Of a DNA stretch of 11,593 nucleotides, positions 7,366 to 11,593 are shown one piece after another (position 1 is the stretch's first letter; each line of letters opens with the position of its first letter). The notes beneath the pieces were generated by a model. The model saw nothing but the letters and a program-made list of their open reading frames with translations, searched no databases and had not been told where the DNA came from. This DNA is from UBA8437 sp963694825 (GTDB lineage: Bacteria > Planctomycetota > Planctomycetia > Planctomycetales > Planctomycetaceae), in assembly GCA_963694825.1 (NCBI GenBank), contig CAVOEV010000150.1, positions 1 through 11,593 of the forward strand. Direction: 5' to 3'. The position numbers and the translations under genes are program-made.

Positions 7366-8003
7366 TTGCTGGCCGGCAGACGATCAATCGAATCCTGCAA
7401 CTCGTCGTGTTGGGCAAGCATGATGGCCGAAAGAGTCAGCGAGGTGACCGAGGTGGCCAACAGGGCCAATTCGAAGGAATCCAGGCCGCCTTCTCCATCA
7501 ATACCAAAACGGTGCGCCGGATCCAAACCGTCATCACCCTGGCCGCGAACTGCAAGTTCCGCCGGCAGTTTCGCGTCGAGATCCAGTTGCTTGTCAGCCT
7601 GAGGCGGTGCCGACTCATACGCCCACACTCGAACGATCGCCTCGGTCGTCGCAACCTCGACACGATAAACTCCCGACAACAGACCCGTGATCCGGTAGTC
7701 GCCATGCTCGTCAGACCGGGTCGACGCAATCGTGAGGCGACCCCGCGATACAACCACCCGGGCATCAGGCAACGGGCGACCCAGCTCGTCTCGCAACCGA
7801 CCAGTCAACGCACCGTCGGATCCCAGCCGAATGTCCTGGATTCGAGGCCCGCTCGGCACCTTGCCAACGACTGACTTCTGCCTCTGGTGCGCCGACGAAG
7901 CCTCCTCGGCCACACCCCAGGCCGGACTCGGCACCAACATCGCGGCCAGTGCCAGCCAGGACAGAAATCTCGAACTTCGTTCATGTTGTCGAACAATTGG
8001 CAT
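7362..8003 (-). CDS. Secreted carboxypeptidase-regulatory-like domain protein, paralog C
   Basis: This 213-residue protein is the third and most diverged member of a tandem family with the genes at 8072 and 8719. Residues 12-30 look like a signal peptide (FLSWLALAAMLVPSPAWG). The CarboxypepD_reg/Cna-B-like beta-sandwich spans about 57-125, with DIRLGSDGALTG, DYRITGLLSGVYRVEV and a final strand. It is followed by the family motif, here degraded to VWAYESAPP (126-134), and VRGQ (152-155). A hydrophobic helix (about 177-197) ends in a mixed-charge tail instead of the aspartate run of its sisters. ATG 8003 is chosen because it places the signal peptide at the N-terminus; no clear ribosome site is visible. 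The gene lies 68 bases after its upstream paralog, so cotranscription is likely. Function is unknown. Such domains usually act in binding or as structural spacers, not as enzymes. Confidence 0.75.
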   Translation of the reverse strand: MPIVRQHERSSRFLSWLALAAMLVPSPAWGVAEEASSAHQRQKSVVGKVPSGPRIQDIRLGSDGALTGRLRDELGRPLPDARVVVSRGRLTIASTRSDEHGDYRITGLLSGVYRVEVATTEAIVRVWAYESAPPQADKQLDLDAKLPAELAVRGQGDDGLDPAHRFGIDGEGGLDSFELALLATSVTSLTLSAIMLAQHDELQDSIDRLPASN

Positions 8004-8071
8004 ATTCAAACCGGGCTGAAGGGACGTTCTGACAGACCTCAGGGACAGGCACACGAAACTTCTCTTTCACA

Positions 8072-8647
8072 CTACGGACTGGCCGGAGGAGAATCGTCGT
8101 CGTCGTCATCGAGTTCATCGATGATCAGGATGGCACCGATCACTCCACCAACGATCAACGCTGCACCCAACGTCGTCGACATGCCTGCGCCACCAAACAG
8201 ACCGCCGTCAGATGCGACGTCGGTCGGAGGAGCGTCCTTGTCCTGGCCTCGTACGATCAGCGAGTCGGCCACAACCTGCAGTTGCCCAGCGACACTCGGA
8301 GGAGCTGTTCCGACAGCCCACGCCCGAATCAGTGTCTCGGTCCCGTCCACACGCACCTGGTACAGGCCGCCGGGGAGATTGTTGATCGAGTAACGACCCG
8401 ACTGGTCGGTCAGCGTCCGAGCCACCACAATGCGACCGCGACGAACCTCGACGAGCGTCTTGGCACGAACCTGCCCCTTGCTGTCGATCACGGTTCCGGA
8501 CAACGAGCCCGAGTCGGTCAACGAAACATCGATGACGCGCGGGGAAGACGCGATCTGAGCGGCCGGTAATAGGACCTGAGATCCCAGTAGACAGGTGACC
8601 GTCATGGCGACGGCAAGACAACGAGTGATCTGAGAGCGAATGTTCAT
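8072..8647 (-). CDS. Secreted carboxypeptidase-regulatory-like protein with TM and acidic tail, paralog B
   Basis: This 191-residue protein starts at ATG 8647, with an AAGGAT ribosome site seven to eight bases upstream. It has a signal peptide (about 1-30), then a single CarboxypepD_reg-like domain (about 38-107: DVSLTDSGSLSG, GRYSINNLPGGLYQVRVDG). The motif IRAWAVGTAPP (107-117) and VRGQ (132-135) follow, then a Gly-rich spacer. A C-terminal membrane helix (about 158-177, TLGAALIVGGVIGAILII) leads into DELDDDDDDSPPASP, that is, six consecutive aspartates at 180-185. The gene is flanked by paralogs at near-identical spacing (71 and 68 bases), which points to tandem duplication. The domain order matches uncharacterised planctomycete proteins I recall, and no activity is known to me. 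The acidic tail after the helix is unusual for a cytoplasm-facing end, so the topology is uncertain. Confidence 0.78.
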   Translation of the reverse strand: MNIRSQITRCLAVAMTVTCLLGSQVLLPAAQIASSPRVIDVSLTDSGSLSGTVIDSKGQVRAKTLVEVRRGRIVVARTLTDQSGRYSINNLPGGLYQVRVDGTETLIRAWAVGTAPPSVAGQLQVVADSLIVRGQDKDAPPTDVASDGGLFGGAGMSTTLGAALIVGGVIGAILIIDELDDDDDDSPPASP

Positions 8648-8718
8648 GGTCGAAATCCTTTTCGGCGAGAACGAGTAAGTTCGAGGTTGGGTGGCAAGGT
8701 CAGTTGATCCGAATAGTT

Positions 8719-9372
<654 letters not shown>

Positions 9373-9449
9373 GGTGATCACGATGTTCGCCGAGGCGGCC
9401 GACTTGCGCCGGTTGGTGTGAGAGACAAGCAGCAACGAAGAGAGCCGGG

Positions 9450-9474
9450 TCTATATGACACAAGAACCGTGTCA
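9450..9474 (-). promoter_or_regulatory. Candidate promoter/operator of the paralog operon
   Basis: A dyad TGACAC-N7-GTGTCA (9456-9474) directly precedes, in the minus direction, a TATAGA -10-like box (9455-9450). No good -35 is present at 17 bases, which would fit an activator-dependent or alternative-sigma promoter. Initiation would be about 70 bases before GTG 9372. The remaining 9475-9609 spacer shows no gene. Confidence 0.4.
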
Positions 9475-9609
9475 GACGACGGGGCCGATCTGGTCAGTCG
9501 AATGGTTGGGGAATATGAGTGGAGTGGAGATGAGAGAGGCCGGGATTCTATTGATCGAACGAAACGGGTCAAGAGGATTTTTGGCGGCGAGTGGCTGGCT
9601 GGGCCCGCC

Positions 9610-9638
9610 TTGCCACAAACCGGGACCAACGCTAGGTT
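9610..9638 (+). promoter_or_regulatory. Promoter of tRNA-Thr
   Basis: TTGCCA (9610-9615; 5/6 to the -35 consensus), a 17-base spacer and TAGGTT (9633-9638; weaker -10) lie just before the tRNA. Transcription would start near 9645, about six bases upstream of the mature 5' end. Confidence 0.5.
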
Positions 9639-9650
9639 AAAACCGCTTCA

Positions 9651-9723
9651 GCCGCTGTAGCTCAGTTGGTAGAGCGAGGCATTCGTAATGCCTAGGTCGG
9701 GAGTTCGAGTCTCCCCGGCGGCT
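9651..9723 (+). tRNA. tRNA-Thr(CGT)
   Basis: The 73-base cloverleaf folds completely. The acceptor GCCGCTG pairs with CGGCGGC (one G-T wobble). The D-arm is GCTC/GAGC, and the anticodon stem AGGCA/TGCCT encloses the loop TTCGTAA, giving anticodon CGT, which reads ACG threonine codons. The T-arm is GGGAG-TTCGAGT-CTCCC. The discriminator base is T. CCA is not encoded. An intrinsic terminator follows at once, and integrase remnants abut the 3' side, as expected for a tRNA used as an attachment site. Confidence 0.96.
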
Positions 9724-9727
9724 CTCA

Positions 9728-9763
9728 CGGAAGTTGTTCAATGGGAACGACTTCCGCTCTTTT
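9728..9763 (+). terminator. Intrinsic terminator of tRNA-Thr
   Basis: A 12-bp stem (9728-9739 with 9745-9756, one G-U wobble) with a 5-base loop is followed by CTCTTTT (9757-9763). It starts five bases after the tRNA. The stop codon and last codons of the integrase fragment on the other strand lie inside this hairpin. Confidence 0.85.
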
Positions 9764-10070
9764 CGAGCGATCCGTGTTCGAGCGGAATCGGCTCAGTGTT
9801 ACCTGAAGCCTCCCACAAGACCTCCGCAGCAGCCTCGGCGTTCCGGCCGACGTAGAACTCCATCGTCGTCGAAATCGACGCGTGCCGCATCAGCTGCTGG
9901 AGGATCACGGGCATCACGCGATTCGCCCAACGGGAACCAAACGCCCGGCGAAAGTCATGGGCTGATGCGTACTTCACCTTCACGCCGCTCCTTCCGCTTC
10001 GCTCGGCCACCTTGATCCCGGCAGCTTTCCCGATCCGGCAGATCACACTGGTGGGGACGCGGGTCGCCAT
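9738..10070 (-). pseudogene. Tyrosine recombinase (integrase) C-terminal fragment
   Basis: The 110-residue frame is the C-terminal part of a phage-type tyrosine integrase. It contains the box II signature AHDFRRAFG (His38, Arg41), then LQQLMRHAS with catalytic-type His63 and EFYVGRN with the nucleophile candidate Tyr73. The core-domain first Arg and Lys and the whole N-terminal DNA-binding arm are absent. A full enzyme of this family is usually 300-400 residues, so this is a remnant. It ends 15 bases from the tRNA-Thr 3' end and points at it, the usual placement next to an attachment site. The frame continues upstream into the HTH fragment through a single TGA and one further codon. It could still be translated from ATG 10070, but the product could not catalyse recombination alone. 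Confidence 0.8.
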
Positions 10071-10073
10071 CTC

Positions 10074-10217
10074 TCACGCGTCCTTCGGCTTCAGCTCCAG
10101 ACCCAAGGCCCGGCAGAGCCGATCGATCGACCGGAGGGACAGCCCGACCTTGTCGTGCGTGAAGCGGCTCAGCTGATTTTCGGAGATGGCGCTCAGACGC
10201 GAAAAAACGGAGCCCAC
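10074..10217 (-). pseudogene. Xre-like helix-turn-helix fragment
   Basis: Read from GTG 10217 the 47-residue frame includes AISENQLSRFTHDKVGL then SLRSIDRLCRALGLELKP. This matches the recognition helix and the last two helices of Xre/Cro-type repressors common near planctomycete integrases. The first helices are missing: an in-frame TGA occurs 6 codons above the GTG, and a different frame opens at ATG 10236. A six-A run (10202-10207) lies at the point where a frameshift would join the two frames. It ends TGA-GAG directly before the ATG of the integrase fragment, in the same frame. It could be a decayed element regulator or directionality factor, or a very small intact gene. Confidence 0.5.
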
Positions 10218-10242
10218 GTGAGCTACGGTTCCGCATCAATCT

Positions 10243-10248
10243 ATTATA
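10243..10248 (-). promoter_or_regulatory. Consensus -10 box upstream of the HTH fragment
   Basis: An exact TATAAT lies on the minus strand in a locally AT-rich patch, with a start expected near 10236. No matching -35 is seen 16-18 bases upstream. It may be a leftover promoter of the degraded element. Confidence 0.3.
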
Positions 10249-10350
10249 CTAGGTTTTTGGCCGTTATTTAGGTGGTGGGCTTCTTGGGACAGCGGCCGAT
10301 TGGGCTGCATTGGGAAGTCAGTCGCAACCACCGTAGATTGGGGCCCGTTC

Positions 10351-10399
10351 TTCTGTCTTACCGACAGAAAACAGTAGAATCTGCCCATGGTCGACAGAA
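10351..10399 (+). promoter_or_regulatory. Dyad and direct repeat before the VCBS-type gene, with a -10-like box
   Basis: TTCTGTC-N5-GACAGAA (10351-10369) is a perfect 7-bp inverted repeat. The half-site CGACAGAA recurs at 10392-10399, 30 bases from its copy at 10362-10369. TAGAAT (10375-10380) lies between them and is a 5/6 match to the -10 box, with no good -35. Together they look like a regulated promoter for the gene at 10462. The rest of the 10218-10461 spacer shows no supportable gene. Confidence 0.4.
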
Positions 10400-10461
10400 T
10401 CGAGGCGGACTTGTAATGATGCCCCGGTTGTGTGGTCAAGACGAGAAACGGTGATCCTCCG

Positions 10462-11593
10462 ATGAACAGCTTCCACCCCCACTCATCTGCGACACTCCTC
10501 GCCGCACTTACGCTGCTCTGGCAGACCGTCGCACTCGGAGCCGACTTCCAGATCGGCCTGGAAGTCACCTCCCGGCTGACCCATCCCAACACGCCGATGT
10601 CGGTCACGATCGACTTCGCCGACCAGATCCGCCATTTCCGCCAGAAGCGGATCCCCGGCGTGCTCGATGCCAACTCGATCCGAGTCATCAACGCGACGAC
10701 CGGCCAACGGGTCGCTTCGGCCCGCACCGAGGACTTTGCCTATTCGGACCGAGGTCGCATCGAGTGGGTGATCTCAGATCCCGGGCACACCTCCTGGCGG
10801 ATCCAGTTCCGCACCACAAAGACCCGCGTCCGCATCCGGCCCCAGGGCCACGTGCCGGCCATCGGGGTGGGTGACCTGCTGAGGTACAACGCCGGCCCGC
10901 ATCGCCCGATCACGTCGTTTTTCCAGGCCGAGTTGCATGACCTGACCGGCGACGGCCGGCCCGATTTGGTCGGCAGCTGGAACTACTCCTACCGCGACGG
11001 CGACCCCTGGGCGGCTCCGATCCTCTACCCGTCGATCGACCCGCTTCGTCCGACGCAATTCGGAAACCTGCAGAGACTGCGGTACTTCGAACCGAAGTCA
11101 CCCGGGAAGATCAAGGACCTGCACACCGACTACAGTGCCCTCGACTGTGCCGACTTCGACTCCGACGGCCGCACCGACCTGCTGTACCTCAATGGCAACA
11201 CCCACCGGGCCCGCATCCTGCTGGGCACCTCCGATCGCCAACCCGGTGGCGCCCCGATCTTCCGAGGCGACCTCGAGTTCACGGTCCCCCACGGTTACAC
11301 CTGCCAGGCCGTCGACCTCGATGGCGACCGCGACCTCGACCTCGTGTTCGGTCGTCAGTGGCTCGAAAACATCTCGGCCACCGGCTGGCCCCTGAAACTC
11401 TCACCCGCCAAGCCCCTCGGCCTGCCCGCAGGCAGTGCCTTTGCCGATCTCGATTCCGATGGACTTCTCGACGTCATCCACCGCACCGGCTCCTCAGGTG
11501 ACACACTCGGCGGACACCTCGTCTGGAGAAAACGACTCAAGAGCAAGACCGCTGTGCTGAAGTTTGCAGATCCCAAGCGGCTGGCCGGAATCT
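10462..11593 (+). CDS. Secreted FG-GAP/VCBS-repeat-type protein, C-terminus beyond the window
   Basis: The frame is open from ATG 10462 to the right edge (377 codons seen, 3' incomplete). Residues 1-26 are a signal peptide (LLAALTLLWQTVALGA), so the product is exported. After an N-terminal beta-rich region (about 28-130) come four acidic calcium-loop motifs of the FG-GAP/VCBS type. They are DLTGDGRPDL (160-169), DFDSDGRTDL (231-240), DLDGDRDLDL (285-294) and DLDSDGLLDV (329-338), spaced 44-71 residues apart as expected for blades of a beta-propeller. Such proteins are often large surface or extracellular proteins in planctomycetes, with binding or structural roles. No catalytic domain is visible in the part seen. 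The ribosome site is weak. Dyads upstream may regulate it. Confidence 0.85.
   Translation, partial: MNSFHPHSSATLLAALTLLWQTVALGADFQIGLEVTSRLTHPNTPMSVTIDFADQIRHFRQKRIPGVLDANSIRVINATTGQRVASARTEDFAYSDRGRIEWVISDPGHTSWRIQFRTTKTRVRIRPQGHVPAIGVGDLLRYNAGPHRPITSFFQAELHDLTGDGRPDLVGSWNYSYRDGDPWAAPILYPSIDPLRPTQFGNLQRLRYFEPKSPGKIKDLHTDYSALDCADFDSDGRTDLLYLNGNTHRARILLGTSDRQPGGAPIFRGDLEFTVPHGYTCQAVDLDGDRDLDLVFGRQWLENISATGWPLKLSPAKPLGLPAGSAFADLDSDGLLDVIHRTGSSGDTLGGHLVWRKRLKSKTAVLKFADPKRLAGI

Noticed and set aside
9955..10239. 94-residue minus-strand frame over the HTH and integrase fragments.
   Set aside because: It is out of frame with both recognisable pieces and has a composition of a shadow frame. Only its first dozen codons might be the original HTH start before a frameshift.
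10272..10454. Small plus-strand frame (60 residues) before the VCBS-type gene.
   Set aside because: It starts at GTG without a ribosome site, has no recognisable motif, and covers the dyads and -10-like box.
10236..10727. 163-residue minus-strand frame.
   Set aside because: It is mostly antisense to the signal peptide and start of the VCBS-type gene, with no domain pattern.
9724..11593. Second attachment site (direct repeat of the tRNA-Thr 3' end).
   Set aside because: I looked for the T-arm and acceptor strand sequence downstream and saw no copy in the window.

Overview
The window looks like a chromosomal segment of a planctomycete, probably Pirellulales-like. This rests on GC-rich sequence with heavy CGA and CGG arginine codon use, Gram-negative envelope genes (kdsD, lpxK, a TolC-type channel), a protein whose pattern resembles YHS/heavy-metal cysteine motifs, and a secreted protein family with a conserved WAxGTAPP...RGQ motif. 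The motif family is one I associate, from memory only, with planctomycetes. No taxonomic marker is present, so the assignment is an inference.

Layout. Positions 1-5705 are transcribed leftward. From upstream to downstream they hold a TolC-family outer-membrane lipoprotein (5705-3387), a cysteine-rich lipoprotein (3270-2341), arabinose-5-phosphate isomerase kdsD (2195-1170) with a good sigma70-like promoter, and an LptC/LptA-like membrane-anchored protein that runs off the left edge. A small Mpo1-like (DUF962) membrane gene (6203-5886, minus) is divergent from lpxK (6304-7365, plus). The roughly 100-base spacer between them carries an 8-bp perfect inverted repeat. lpxK ends in a CTAG tetramer that also supplies the stop codon of the convergent gene.

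Positions 7362-9372 (minus) form a three-gene tandem paralog array. Each gene encodes a signal peptide, one carboxypeptidase-regulatory-like (beta-sandwich) domain, the WAxGTAPP and RGQ motifs, and a C-terminal membrane segment. In two of the three this segment is followed by a run of aspartates. To the right lies a tRNA-Thr(CGT) with its own promoter and intrinsic terminator. Immediately 3' of it are a tyrosine-integrase C-terminal fragment and an HTH fragment, the remnant of an element inserted at the tRNA. The window ends inside a secreted FG-GAP/VCBS-type protein (10462 onward, plus).

How they work together. KdsD makes the Kdo precursor, LpxK adds the lipid A 4'-phosphate, the LptC-like protein would take part in LPS transport, and the TolC-like protein forms an outer-membrane export duct. 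The left half therefore reads as an outer-membrane/LPS neighbourhood. The tandem paralogs are the least explained part of the window. I saw no CRISPR array, complete insertion sequence, defence system or rRNA.
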